Of a stretch of 64,000 bases of DNA, positions 16,632-25,476 are shown piece by piece. How positions within the stretch are numbered: the stretch's first letter is position 1; each line of letters opens with the position of its first letter. The position numbers were made by a program, and so were the translations under genes. This DNA comes from Marinomonas colpomeniae (GTDB taxonomy: Bacteria; Pseudomonadota; Gammaproteobacteria; Pseudomonadales; Marinomonadaceae). The stretch lies in contig NZ_JACYFC010000002.1 in the NCBI RefSeq assembly GCF_014803385.1, forward strand, positions 558,001 to 622,000. The letters are read 5' to 3'. Below the pieces are notes generated by a model. That model made no database searches, had not been told where the DNA came from, and worked only from the letters and a program-made list of their open reading frames with translations.

Positions 16632-16752
16632 AATACGTATTTTCCGTTATCCTGTTCGGTATTCGTACGAATTGTTTACACAATCAGTAAGAGAGACTAT
16701 TAGCCTTGCTTGATCTCGTTAAACAATAATAAACAATATACGAACAGGATAA
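16632..16752 (+). promoter_or_regulatory. Palindrome-rich control region of the TakP-type TRAP operon
   Basis: Three elements lie upstream of the binding-protein gene. AATACGTATT (16632-16641) and ATTCGTACGAAT (16661-16672) are perfect palindromes. TTATCCTGTTCG (16647-16658) and CGAACAGGATAA (16741-16752) are a perfect 12-bp inverted pair 82 bases apart; the second arm ends 6 bases before the ATG. These could be sites for the NarL-type regulator encoded downstream. Confidence 0.5.
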
Positions 16753-16758
16753 TAAAAA

Positions 16759-17844
16759 ATGAAATCCTTAAAACTAACGACTTTAGTTGCTGCAGCAGCA
16801 GTAACGATCACTTCTCTTTCTATGCCAGCATTCGCTGCAGACAGAGTTTATAAATTAAAAATGGCCGAAACTTGGTCTTCTAATTTCCCTATCTTTGGTG
16901 ATGCGCCACGTAACATGGCGAGTATTGCTGAAAAAATGTCTAATGGACGTTTAAAAATCACCATTGATTCTGCCAACAAACACAAAGCACCTTTAGGTGT
17001 ATTTGATATGGTTCGTTCTGGTCAGTATGACATGGGACATTCCGCTTCATATTACTGGAAAGGTAAAGTGGCGAACACTTTGTATTTCACTACTATGCCA
17101 TTCGGTATGACTACACCAGAGCAATATGGTTGGTTTTATGAAGGTGATGGTATGGAATTGATGCAAAAGGTTTATCAACCTTTTGGTCTATTGTCTTTTC
17201 CTGGTGGTAACACTGGTAATCAGATGGGCGGTTGGTTTCAAAAAGAAATCAACTCTCTTGATGACCTTCAAGGTCTGAAAATGCGTATTCCGGGTTTCGC
17301 TGGTGAAGTGATGGCGAAATTGGGCGCTAAGCCAACAAACATAGCATCTGGTGAACTTTATACTGCACTTGAACGTCGTACTATCGATGCTCTAGAGTGG
17401 GTAGGACCATCACTTGATCTACGTATGGGCTTCCACAAAATTGCACCTTACTACTACACTGGCTGGCATGAGCCTGCTACAGAGCTTCAATTCCTTGTGA
17501 ACGAACGTACTTGGAAAAAGCTTCCTGATGATCTTCGTGAAATTCTTCGTGTCTCTATGAAGCTTGCTTCTTATGACATGTATATCCAGTCTTACCACGA
17601 AAGTGCTGAAAACTGGGTAACGATGAAAACAGAATTCCCGAATGTTCAAGTGAAAACTTTCCCAAAAGAAGTATTGATGGCAATGAAAAAAGCCAATCAA
17701 GAACTACTTGATGAGAAAGCCGCTGCAGACCCTCTTGCAAAAGAGATTCTTGATTCACAAGCGGAATACATGAAGAAAGCACGTGTTTGGACGAACATCT
17801 CTGACCGAGCTTACCTTGATAGTATTGATGATCTAGCAAATTAA
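16759..17844 (+). CDS. TRAP transporter substrate-binding protein, 2-oxo-monocarboxylate (TakP) type
   Basis: Periplasmic binding protein of 361 residues with a Sec signal ending AFA-AD near residue 26. The DctP/TakP fold is shown by LKMAETWSSNFP, SASYYWKGK, PGGNTGNQMGGWF, LQGLKMRIPGFAG with the carboxylate-binding Arg, and ALEWVGPSLDLRMGFHK. The YYWKGK and EWVGP motifs are those of the TakP subgroup, which binds pyruvate, lactate and other 2-oxo or hydroxy monocarboxylates, often with calcium. The small and large membrane subunits follow. A strong hairpin separates this gene from them, as expected when the binding protein is made in excess. Confidence 0.88.
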   Translation: MKSLKLTTLVAAAAVTITSLSMPAFAADRVYKLKMAETWSSNFPIFGDAPRNMASIAEKMSNGRLKITIDSANKHKAPLGVFDMVRSGQYDMGHSASYYWKGKVANTLYFTTMPFGMTTPEQYGWFYEGDGMELMQKVYQPFGLLSFPGGNTGNQMGGWFQKEINSLDDLQGLKMRIPGFAGEVMAKLGAKPTNIASGELYTALERRTIDALEWVGPSLDLRMGFHKIAPYYYTGWHEPATELQFLVNERTWKKLPDDLREILRVSMKLASYDMYIQSYHESAENWVTMKTEFPNVQVKTFPKEVLMAMKKANQELLDEKAAADPLAKEILDSQAEYMKKARVWTNISDRAYLDSIDDLAN

Positions 17845-17852
17845 GACCTCTT

Positions 17853-17893
17853 AAAGGGTGAGAGTATGCATACATATGCGTCTCTCACCCTTT
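17853..17893 (+). terminator. Intercistronic hairpin after the TRAP binding-protein gene
   Basis: Perfect 12-bp stem (AAAGGGTGAGAG / CTCTCACCCTTT) with a 17-base loop, 8 bases after the stop. Only a short T tract follows, so it likely gives partial termination or protects the upstream mRNA end. Confidence 0.75.
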
Positions 17894-17913
17894 GTCATTT
17901 CTAGGAGTTTTTT

Positions 17914-18453
17914 ATGTTTTTACTGAGCCTAGAACGAGGTATTACTCGTTTCTCAAATCTACTCGGTGTTGTCTCCACAGTGTTATTTATTGGTCTATTG
18001 TTCAACGTGTTTTATGACGTGTTGATGCGCTATGTTTTTAACGATGTCTCTATTGGTATGCAAGAATTAGAATGGCATTTATATGCAGCCATTTTCTTGT
18101 TAGGTATCCCTTATGGAATACAGCATGGCGGACATGTACGTGTGGATTTGATATACGAAAACCTGCCTCTTAAAGGCAAAGCATGGATTGATTTGCTAGG
18201 TTGTGTTTTTCTCTTGATGCCTTTTACCTTGCTAGTTGGTTACTACGGTATTGGTTTTGCCCATGAGGCTTATACGCTAGGTGAAACAAGTGGTGATCCA
18301 GGTGGTTTACCTTATCGTTGGATTATCAAAGCAGTGATTCCGTTTGCCTTCTTCTCTATGGCAATCAGTGGCTTAGGTATGGTAATTCGCTCTATTAATG
18401 CGATTCGTGGTCTGAGTGAAGAAGGTTTTTCTCATCCGCCTATTCAGCATTGA
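17914..18453 (+). CDS. TRAP transporter small permease (DctQ family)
   Basis: Four-helix membrane subunit of 179 residues. The DctQ signature appears as VFYDVLMRYVFNDVSIGMQELEWHLYAAIF and the helix-2/3 segment PYGIQHGGHVRVDLIYENLP. It joins the large subunit to the binding-protein docking site. An AGGAG Shine-Dalgarno sits before the ATG. Position between binding protein and DctM defines one tripartite carboxylate importer. Confidence 0.93.
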   Translation: MFLLSLERGITRFSNLLGVVSTVLFIGLLFNVFYDVLMRYVFNDVSIGMQELEWHLYAAIFLLGIPYGIQHGGHVRVDLIYENLPLKGKAWIDLLGCVFLLMPFTLLVGYYGIGFAHEAYTLGETSGDPGGLPYRWIIKAVIPFAFFSMAISGLGMVIRSINAIRGLSEEGFSHPPIQH

Positions 18454-18501
18454 TTCAGTCAGCATTAATTCAAGTTATTATTTTAAGCTAGTAGGTCATT
18501 T

Positions 18502-19791
18502 ATGATTGGCATTATCATGTTTTTTGTTGCTCTAGTAATGTTATTACTAGGCTTCCCTGTCGCCTTTACCTTTGGCGGTATTGCGTTGATCTTTGGTGTC
18601 TTTGCCGAAGGTTTTGATATGTTTGCTTTTATGCCTTTCCGCATACAAAGCTATATGGAAAACACCGTAATGATGGCGGTGCCTTTGTTTATTTTCATGG
18701 GTATCGTATTACAAAAAACCAAACTGGCAGAGCAGTTGCTCGAAGCTATGGGTAAGTTGTTTGGTGGTGTTCGCGGTGGTTTAGCCATTTCTACTATTCT
18801 AGTTGGTGCGCTATTAGCCGCGTCAACAGGTGTTGTGGGTGCGAGCGTTGTGGCAATGGGTCTTATCTCTTTGCCTGTAATGCTGAAATACAACTACGAT
18901 AAATCTCTAGCCTGCGGCACTATTTGTGCGTCAGGTACATTAGGTCAAATTATCCCTCCGTCAATTATCCTAATCATCTTAGGTGACGTATTGGGTATTC
19001 CAGTTGGTGATCTTTTCCAAGCAGCACTAATGCCGGGTATGGTTCTGATTGGTTGCTACATTGTTTATATCCTGATTATTACTTACATGAATCCTGAGAT
19101 GGCTCCAGCTATGCCTCAGGATGAAAATGGTGAAACTCGCGCTGAGCAAATCCGAAGCGCATTAAAAGCGATTATTCCACCATTGGCGTTGGTTCTAATT
19201 GTATTAGGTTCTATTTTTACGGGAGTTGCTACGCCGACAGAATCTTCTGCTCTAGGTGGTGTTGGTGCGATAGTACTTGCATTGATCTACGGCCAATTTA
19301 GCTGGAAAATGGTATACGATAGTGGCTTGGAAACAGTAAAAGTAACGGCCATGGTATTTGCTATTTTGATGGGGGCGACAGCCTTCTCAATGGCGTTTAG
19401 CTACACCGGTGGTGATTACATTGTAGAAGAAGCTTTATTAAGCTTACCTGGCGAGAAATGGGGCTTCATCATATTGGCTATGGTTGCGATCCTGATTTTA
19501 GGCTTCTTCATCGATTTCGTTGAGATTGCTTTCATCATCGTTCCAATTTTAGCGCCAGTTGCTGAAGCCTTGGGCATTAATATGGTGTGGTTTGCGATCT
19601 TAATTGCAATGAACTTGCAGACATCCTTCCTGACTCCGCCCTTTGGATTTAGTCTATTCTATCTCAAAGGTGTGGCGCCAAAATCTGTTCGTACCACGGA
19701 TATTTATAAAGGGGTTATGCCTTTTATCTTAATCCAAGTTCTTGTACTGGCGACTATTATGATTTTCCCTTCTTGGTATGGAATGGGTTAA
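18502..19791 (+). CDS. TRAP transporter large permease (DctM family)
   Basis: Sodium-coupled transport subunit, 429 residues with about twelve hydrophobic segments. Typical DctM stretches include FAFMPFRIQSYMENTVMMAVPLFIFMG, GLAISTILVGALLAASTGVVGAS, CASGTLGQIIPPSIILIILG and LQTSFLTPPFGFSLFYLKGVAP. The length matches the family, and the gene is intact. It ends the operon ahead of a strong terminator. A sensor kinase and response regulator follow on the same strand. Confidence 0.95.
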   Translation: MIGIIMFFVALVMLLLGFPVAFTFGGIALIFGVFAEGFDMFAFMPFRIQSYMENTVMMAVPLFIFMGIVLQKTKLAEQLLEAMGKLFGGVRGGLAISTILVGALLAASTGVVGASVVAMGLISLPVMLKYNYDKSLACGTICASGTLGQIIPPSIILIILGDVLGIPVGDLFQAALMPGMVLIGCYIVYILIITYMNPEMAPAMPQDENGETRAEQIRSALKAIIPPLALVLIVLGSIFTGVATPTESSALGGVGAIVLALIYGQFSWKMVYDSGLETVKVTAMVFAILMGATAFSMAFSYTGGDYIVEEALLSLPGEKWGFIILAMVAILILGFFIDFVEIAFIIVPILAPVAEALGINMVWFAILIAMNLQTSFLTPPFGFSLFYLKGVAPKSVRTTDIYKGVMPFILIQVLVLATIMIFPSWYGMG

Positions 19792-19875
19792 AACACTGAG
19801 CTGAAATACACGAGCTAAAACAGATCGCTTCCACGGTTGAGTTTGTCTTAATTGTTAGTGTGAAGTGTCAAAAGG

Positions 19876-19907
19876 AAGCGGACTTTTAGTCCGCTTTTTT
19901 TGTTTTT
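19876..19907 (+). terminator. Terminator of the TakP-type TRAP operon
   Basis: Perfect 9-bp stem (AAGCGGACT / AGTCCGCTT, 3-base loop) followed directly by an uninterrupted T tract. It separates the transporter from the two-component genes. Confidence 0.93.
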
Positions 19908-19970
19908 GAACTGTTTCAGGTTAAAGTGACGCAATATCCATCTCATCATCAATAAAGCAGGTTTTTTCTA

Positions 19971-21317
19971 GTGGGCTTAAAAACAAAAATCATCCTTCTT
20001 GCTGTTGCCCCATTGCTCGTTGCAACTGCCATTATTACTTATTTAGGATTTCAGTCAGCACAAGAATTAGCCGCTGAAGAACTGGCTATTTATGAATACA
20101 ATTTAGTCGATGCTAAGAAAAAAGCTCTTAAAAATCATGTTGAAATTGCCTTGTCTGCAGTTGATCCAATATTGAAAAACACTTCACTTAGTGATCAAGA
20201 AGCACAAAGGCAAGTTAAAGCGGTGCTAAGAGAATTACGTTATGACTATGGTGATGAAGGTTACTTTTTTATCTATGACTTGTCTGGCGTTAACATTGTC
20301 CACCCAACCCAACCTGAGTTTGTCGGGAAAAACCTATGGGATTTTCAAGACGATTTAGGAAATTATCTGATTCGTGGGTTAATAAGCGCTGCAAAATCGG
20401 GAGGAGGTTATCATCGTTATATTTGGGGTAAACCACCTGCGTTATTACATGAAGAAAAGCTAAGTTATGCCATTTTGATCGAGCGTTGGAGCTGGATGAT
20501 GGGGACGGGCTTATACCTTGGTGATGTTTATAAAGAGCTAGAAAAAACGAAAGCGGTTATGAATGAAAATATTCAAAATAGCTTTATAACGGTAATAGCT
20601 GTGGTAGTGATTACCGTTATTTTAGTGGTTTTACTTGGTCTCTTTATTAACTTGCATGAGCATAAATTAGCAGATTCACGACTCAACACCGTTGCTCAAC
20701 GTTTCATGCGGTTGCAGGTAAACGAGCGTCGAGGATTCTCCAGAGAACTTCATGATGGCATTAACCAATCTCTCGTTAGTTGTAAATTTCGTATAGAGTT
20801 AGCAAGTAATAAATTACGTCGCGACGACAGCCATGAGGTCGTGCAGGGTGAGTTATTAAAAGCCAGTGATTTGATTAGCCAGACGATCAATGAAGTAAGG
20901 CAAATTTCTCATAATTTGCGTCCTACTTTATTGGATGATTTAGGCTTGGACACAGCGATACGGTCTTTAATTGACCAGTTTTCTGAACGAACAAGCATCA
21001 AAATCGAATACCATTTTGATGCCGATGTTGAGATGGCTGACGAATTTGAAACCAGTATGTATCGTTTGACTCAAGAAGCACTTACTAATATTGAAAAACA
21101 CGCCGAAGCAAGCTTGGTTACTTTAAGTATTATCAAGAAAAACCAAGGCGTCGAGTTCGAATGCAAGGATAATGGCAAAGGAATTTCTGCTAATCCTGAG
21201 CCCGGTATTGGTTTTATCAACATGCGTGAACGACTGGAATTAATTGGTGGTGATTTCTATGTTGAATCTCAAAAAGGCAAAGGTACGCGTATTTATGCTA
21301 CCTTTCCTATTCAATAA
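19971..21317 (+). CDS. Cache-domain sensor histidine kinase, NarL-system type
   Basis: Membrane sensor kinase of 448 residues: TM1 (7-26), a periplasmic single-Cache domain (about 30-190; GDEGYFFIYDLSGVNIVHP and WSWMMGTGLYLGDVY are typical), TM2 (about 197-219), then a HisKA_3 domain with phospho-acceptor His in FSRELHDGINQSLVS and an HATPase with NIEKHAEAS, CKDNGKGI and GIGFINMRER. Single-Cache domains often bind small carboxylates, which fits control of the adjacent TRAP operon. The GTG start is the only reasonable one and has AGG upstream. The cognate regulator gene follows 54 bases later. Confidence 0.9.
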   Translation: MGLKTKIILLAVAPLLVATAIITYLGFQSAQELAAEELAIYEYNLVDAKKKALKNHVEIALSAVDPILKNTSLSDQEAQRQVKAVLRELRYDYGDEGYFFIYDLSGVNIVHPTQPEFVGKNLWDFQDDLGNYLIRGLISAAKSGGGYHRYIWGKPPALLHEEKLSYAILIERWSWMMGTGLYLGDVYKELEKTKAVMNENIQNSFITVIAVVVITVILVVLLGLFINLHEHKLADSRLNTVAQRFMRLQVNERRGFSRELHDGINQSLVSCKFRIELASNKLRRDDSHEVVQGELLKASDLISQTINEVRQISHNLRPTLLDDLGLDTAIRSLIDQFSERTSIKIEYHFDADVEMADEFETSMYRLTQEALTNIEKHAEASLVTLSIIKKNQGVEFECKDNGKGISANPEPGIGFINMRERLELIGGDFYVESQKGKGTRIYATFPIQ

Positions 21318-21371
21318 TGTTTTCTATCGTTTTGAAACAATTATTTAAACAATAATAAAAAGAGCCAAAGT

Positions 21372-22004
21372 ATGACCATATCGCCTTCTTCATTACGTGT
21401 TCTATTAGTAGATGACCACACCTTAGTTTTAGATGGACTGCAGGCTCGCTTAGAGTTAGAAGGAAATATCGACATCATCGGTACTGCGTCAAATGGTTTA
21501 GAAGCACTTGAAAAAGCCAAAGCACTTAAGCCAGATTTGGTTTTAATGGATGTCTCCATGCCTATTCTGAATGGTTTAGAAGCCACCAAACGCTTTAAAA
21601 AAGAACAACCTGACATTAAAATTTTAATGCTAAGCATGCATAACGATAAAGAATACATTTTGTCGTTAATTCAATCTGGCGCGAATGGCTATGTATTAAA
21701 AGATGTATCATCCGAAGAGTTGGTTCAAGCGATAAATACCGTTCACCAAGGTGGAACCTACTTTAGCTCTGGTGCATCTGATACCTTGTTTTCTCAAGCA
21801 AATTTAGTAGAAGAGCTTACAAAGCGTGAAACCTCTGTCCTTAAAGAATTAGCCATGGGGTTCTCTAATAAAGAAATAGCTCTCACATTAGAAATTAGTG
21901 TAAGGACGGTAGAAACTCATCGTCAGAATATTAAGAATAAGCTGGATATTCATAGTTCGGCTGGTTTGGTAAAATACGCTATAGAGCACAAATTGATTCG
22001 ATAG
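21372..22004 (+). CDS. NarL/FixJ-family response regulator
   Basis: Two-domain regulator of 210 residues. The receiver has the acidic pair in LLVDDH, the phospho-acceptor Asp in VLMDVSMP, and the conserved Lys in VLKDVS. The LuxR-type helix-turn-helix is ELTKRETSVLKELAMGFSNK through VRTVETHRQNIKNKLDI. Adjacent to the Cache kinase and downstream of the TRAP operon, it is likely the activator of that operon, with the palindromes at 16632-16752 as candidate sites. Confidence 0.93.
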   Translation: MTISPSSLRVLLVDDHTLVLDGLQARLELEGNIDIIGTASNGLEALEKAKALKPDLVLMDVSMPILNGLEATKRFKKEQPDIKILMLSMHNDKEYILSLIQSGANGYVLKDVSSEELVQAINTVHQGGTYFSSGASDTLFSQANLVEELTKRETSVLKELAMGFSNKEIALTLEISVRTVETHRQNIKNKLDIHSSAGLVKYAIEHKLIR

Positions 22005-22089
22005 ACCGTGCATGAGTATTGCCATTTAAACGCAGATTTTAGGTTGTTGCTTCATTTGTAAGCACTCCTGACAATAAAAGCGTACAGTG

Positions 22090-22122
22090 AAGCCTGCGAC
22101 AATGTTGTCGTGGGCTTTTTTA
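22090..22122 (+). terminator. Terminator of the two-component gene pair
   Basis: A 13-bp stem with two G-U or mismatch positions (AAGCCTGCGACAA / TTGTCGTGGGCTT, 2-base centre) followed by a T run. Confidence 0.8.
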
Positions 22123-22149
22123 TTGGCCCTTTGAAATTTTGGATTCTGT

Positions 22150-22944
22150 ATGCGTTTGTTTGTCGTTTGTTTTGTTGTCTTATTATTTGGTGCTTCGCCT
22201 CTTCTAGCTGCGGATGATTGGTACCGTCCGTCGATTTCTGCGACGTGGCAATGGCAGTTAGATGGCGTGGTGAATGAAGACTACGACGTGGATATATACG
22301 ACATTGATTTATTTGATTCCTCCGCTGAATTGATTCAACGGTTACAAGCATCAGATAAGAAAGTGATTTGTTACTTTTCTGCGGGTTCCTATGAAGATTG
22401 GCGCTCTGATGCAGCTGTATTTATGCCACAAGATTTAGGCAAAACACTCAACGGTTGGGACAACGAGCGATGGTTGGATATTCGATCAAAAAATGTTCGT
22501 GAGATCATGCTCGCGCGGTTAGACATGGCGGTACAAAAAGGCTGCGACGGCGTAGAACCTGACAATGTCGATGGTTACCGAACGAATACCGGTTTTTCCT
22601 TTCGAGCGAACGACCAATTAACCTTCAACCGCTTGCTGGCTGATGAAGCACACAAACGAGGCTTAGCAATCGGTTTGAAAAACAATCTTGATCAAGCGAG
22701 ATCTTTATCTGATCACTTTGACTTCGCAGTGAATGAGCAATGCTTTGAATTCTCAGAATGCCGAACCTTGTCTATTTTTATTAAAAAAGGCAAACCGGTA
22801 TTGAACGCAGAATATCGAACCATATATGTTGATAATACTTCCCAGAGAGAAAGTATGTGTCAGCAATCTCTGGCATTAAAGTTCAGTACATTGGTTTTGC
22901 CTAAAGATTTAAATGACAAGTTTCGAGTGAGCTGTCAGCCTTAG
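22150..22944 (+). CDS. Secreted GH114-like TIM-barrel glycosidase (endo-alpha-1,4-polygalactosaminidase family)
   Basis: Protein of 264 residues with a Sec signal (VVLLFGASPLLA, cleavage near 20). The GH114/DUF297 pattern is present: ATWQWQLDG, YDIDLFDSSAELI, KVICYFSAGSYEDWR, GCDGVEPDNVDGY with candidate acidic catalytic residues, and GLAIGLKNN. The founding family enzyme cleaves polygalactosamine; related barrels accompany exopolysaccharide systems. No polysaccharide genes are nearby and the gene is alone between a terminator and an AraC gene. Family placement is fairly sure, enzymatic substrate is not. Confidence 0.82.
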   Translation: MRLFVVCFVVLLFGASPLLAADDWYRPSISATWQWQLDGVVNEDYDVDIYDIDLFDSSAELIQRLQASDKKVICYFSAGSYEDWRSDAAVFMPQDLGKTLNGWDNERWLDIRSKNVREIMLARLDMAVQKGCDGVEPDNVDGYRTNTGFSFRANDQLTFNRLLADEAHKRGLAIGLKNNLDQARSLSDHFDFAVNEQCFEFSECRTLSIFIKKGKPVLNAEYRTIYVDNTSQRESMCQQSLALKFSTLVLPKDLNDKFRVSCQP

Positions 22945-23002
22945 GCGCTTTATTCTTTATCATGTTTATTTTATTTGGCCTTTTGATTTATAGGACGACA
23001 TC

Positions 23003-23839
23003 ATGATTCCTTCTACTCATCCTTTATTTTGGCGAGATACTACTTTGCCTTTTGTTGAGCTTCGACAAGTATTAGATGGTCGTGATGTCAGCTACGCACC
23101 GCATTCTCATGAGGAGTGGTCGATAGGCGCTATTCTTGATGGTCAGAGCGAGTTTCTGTGTGCAGATCGGTTGCATACAGTGGAACAGGGTACTTTGGTG
23201 ATGATGAACCCAAACGTGGTTCATGCTTGTAATCCCAACCAAGATTCACCTTGGGCGTATTACATGATGCATTTGGATAAAGCGTGGTTGGCGGCTTTAC
23301 TGTATAAAACGAATACAAGAAGCACTTTGGATTGGCAAGACAGCCTGCAAGATACCTTGGTTAATGAAACCTTCTACGACGATTTCATTAACATGTGTGA
23401 ACACCTAATGTCCAAGGCGTTGGAATCTTGTGAGAAAGAGCAATTATTACAAAACTATTTTATTGGTTTGTTCACTCATCTAGATAATGCAACGGAATCC
23501 GTTAGAATACATTTGCCAGCCAATAAGCTTTATGACGTTGCGGATTATTTGAATCAACATTGCCTAGAAGAAACCCCCATCAATCTTGTTAGTTCAGAAT
23601 TTGGTTTCAGTACCGGATATTTAGTACGTGCATTTAAGCGCCATTTCAATATGACGCCGCACGCCTATCGATTAAATCGACGGGTTCAATTAGGCCAACA
23701 GGCACTAAAAGAAGGACAAGCTATCGCCGAAGTTGCGCAAGCCATTGGCTTTAGCGATCAGGCGCATTTTCAGCGAGTTTTCAAAAAACGAGTGGCAGCC
23801 ACGCCAGATCAATATCGTCGCTCTGTGTCACACATGTAG
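23003..23839 (+). CDS. AraC-family transcriptional regulator
   Basis: Regulator of 278 residues with an N-terminal cupin sensing domain (VSYAPHSHEEWSIGAI, VEQGTLVMMNPNVVHACNP) and two C-terminal helix-turn-helix units (INLVSSEFGFSTGYLVRAFKRHFNMTPHAY; IAEVAQAIGFSDQAHFQRVFKKRVAATPDQYRR). It is convergent with a LysE-type exporter gene 19 bases away. AraC regulators of this cupin type are frequently encoded next to LysE/RhtB exporters, so the exporter is the likely target. Confidence 0.93.
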   Translation: MIPSTHPLFWRDTTLPFVELRQVLDGRDVSYAPHSHEEWSIGAILDGQSEFLCADRLHTVEQGTLVMMNPNVVHACNPNQDSPWAYYMMHLDKAWLAALLYKTNTRSTLDWQDSLQDTLVNETFYDDFINMCEHLMSKALESCEKEQLLQNYFIGLFTHLDNATESVRIHLPANKLYDVADYLNQHCLEETPINLVSSEFGFSTGYLVRAFKRHFNMTPHAYRLNRRVQLGQQALKEGQAIAEVAQAIGFSDQAHFQRVFKKRVAATPDQYRRSVSHM

Positions 23840-23858
23840 ACCAAAACGCTTAAATAAA

Positions 23859-24449
23859 TCAGACCAGAATCATCACGCAACTCCCAGCCAGTAAAATGGC
23901 GAGTGTTTTATTCATTGCACGCATTTTCGCTGGGCTCTGAAAATATTGCCCCAATAGAATCCCTATTCCAACCCAGACACCTAATGACAACCAACAGATA
24001 GGCAAATACAAACTGGCAAACAACAAAACTTGATCAGTCGTGGCTTCTGGAATGTAAGCGGCAATACCAGACACGGACGCTAACCATGCTTTTGGGTTGA
24101 GCCATTGCATAATCGCGCCAGTCATAAAAGTTGGTGCAGAGCTTGATGAATCCGCATTAAGATCGCCATTGTCCATAAACAGCTGATAACTTAAATAGAA
24201 AAGAAAGGCGATACCGAGCCACTGCAATACCAGCGTTAGCCAAGGTAATGCGCTGATGATATGTTGCAGACCAAGACCAATCATCAGAAAAAGAAAGATA
24301 AACCCAGTACTGGCACCAGAAACAAAACGTAAGCCTACTTTTGCGCCATAACGTGCACTACCGCTTAAAGAAAGTAGGTTAACTGGGCCGGGTGACAAAG
24401 AAGCCGCCAAGGCAAATAAAGACATAGACGTAATTAAAGACAAAGTCAT
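23859..24449 (-). CDS. LysE/RhtB-family amino acid exporter
   Basis: Inner-membrane exporter of 196 residues with six hydrophobic segments. The family start motif LAASLSPGPVNLLSLSGSARYGAKVGLRF and the WLNPKAWL motif in the middle are clear. RhtB-type proteins export amino acids or their derivatives. The AraC gene faces it. No co-transcribed gene is visible; a different reductase gene lies divergently upstream. Confidence 0.93.
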   Translation of the reverse strand: MTLSLITSMSLFALAASLSPGPVNLLSLSGSARYGAKVGLRFVSGASTGFIFLFLMIGLGLQHIISALPWLTLVLQWLGIAFLFYLSYQLFMDNGDLNADSSSSAPTFMTGAIMQWLNPKAWLASVSGIAAYIPEATTDQVLLFASLYLPICWLSLGVWVGIGILLGQYFQSPAKMRAMNKTLAILLAGSCVMILV

Positions 24450-24551
24450 AATATGTTTCTCAGAAATTCAAACAGGCGCTTACTATCGTCTTTGAGGTAT
24501 CCTGAGTATTGAACAAAATTGACCTTTTAATTATTAATGACAAGGAATCAC

Positions 24552-25085
24552 GTGAATCATTTTCGTCTATTGGCTTTATCTGGCAGCTTGCGGGCAGCAT
24601 CATTTAATACGGCTGCGTTACACGCTCTGGCACAATTAGCACCTGATAATGTCAATGTCTTGATAAGTGGTTTGGGAGATATACCTCTCTTTAATCCAGA
24701 TCTGGAAAACTCAGCACCAAGCTCTGTAATAGCGCTAAAAGAAAAATTGCGAGCTTGTGATGGGTTGATTATTGCCAGTCCAGAATACGCCCATGGAATG
24801 ACTGGGGTATTGAAAAATGCATTGGATTGGCTAGTGAGCGGCGATGAGTTCGTCGATAAACCAATTATGTTGATCAACACATCGCCTAGAGCGACCCACG
24901 CGCAAGCATCATTAAAAGAGGTGCTAATCACTATGTCAGGGAAACTAATCGAGAACGCACAAGTCACAATACCTTTACTCGGTAGCCAACTTGATTGTCA
25001 GGGTATCGTCGCCCATGTGGATATTTCTCAACAATTGAAAACAAGCCTTAACGAATTATGTGAGGCTATTACTCAGCTTAAATAG
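24552..25085 (+). CDS. NADPH-dependent FMN reductase (quinone/chromate reductase family)
   Basis: Flavodoxin-fold reductase of 177 residues. The phosphate-binding LSGSLRAASFNTAAL loop and the SPEYAHGMTGVLKNALDW motif are those of ArsH/ChrR/YieF-type NADPH-FMN reductases. I start at the GTG at 24552, which has AAGGA five bases upstream; an ATG at 24537 in the same frame lacks a ribosome binding site. The Dabb-domain gene begins 8 bases after its stop, so the two probably share a transcript and a role in quinone or oxidative stress handling. Confidence 0.9.
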   Translation: MNHFRLLALSGSLRAASFNTAALHALAQLAPDNVNVLISGLGDIPLFNPDLENSAPSSVIALKEKLRACDGLIIASPEYAHGMTGVLKNALDWLVSGDEFVDKPIMLINTSPRATHAQASLKEVLITMSGKLIENAQVTIPLLGSQLDCQGIVAHVDISQQLKTSLNELCEAITQLK

Positions 25086-25093
25086 GAAGAACT

Positions 25094-25390
25094 ATGATTC
25101 GCCATGTATTGTTTATTCAGTATAAAGATCAAGCTACAAAAGAAGATATAGCCACTTCATTACGTAATTTTGAGGAAATTAAGAACAAAATAAAAGGTAT
25201 TGAATCGGTCGAATGGGGTTTGAACAATAGTCCTGAAGGACGCAATAAAAATTATACACATTGCGTGTTTATGACATTTACCGATGAAATAGCGCGGGAT
25301 AATTACCTTCCACATTCTGAGCACGAAGTGCTTAAAACTCAATTAGGGCCGATACTAGAAGACATTATCGTCTTTGATTACGGCCTTTAA
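25094..25390 (+). CDS. Dabb (stress-responsive alpha/beta-barrel) domain protein
   Basis: Small 98-residue dimeric alpha-beta barrel protein: MIRHVLFIQYKDQATKEDI at the start, IESVEWGLNNSPEGRNKNYTH and YLPHSEHEVL with the conserved His pair. Function of the family in bacteria is poorly known. GGAAG ribosome binding site is clear. It forms a two-gene unit with the FMN reductase. Confidence 0.9.
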   Translation: MIRHVLFIQYKDQATKEDIATSLRNFEEIKNKIKGIESVEWGLNNSPEGRNKNYTHCVFMTFTDEIARDNYLPHSEHEVLKTQLGPILEDIIVFDYGL

Positions 25391-25421
25391 TAGAGAGTGG
25401 AAAATGTCTAGCCCGAGCAAT

Positions 25422-25460
25422 AAAAAGCCCGTATTAGTGTTAGCTAAAACGGGCTTTTTC
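25422..25460. terminator. Bidirectional terminator
   Basis: Perfect 11-bp stem (AAAAAGCCCGT / ACGGGCTTTTT) with A and T flanks on opposite sides. It serves the Dabb gene on plus and the DJ-1 gene on minus. Confidence 0.88.
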
Positions 25461-25476
25461 AGTTTCGCTTTAAAAT

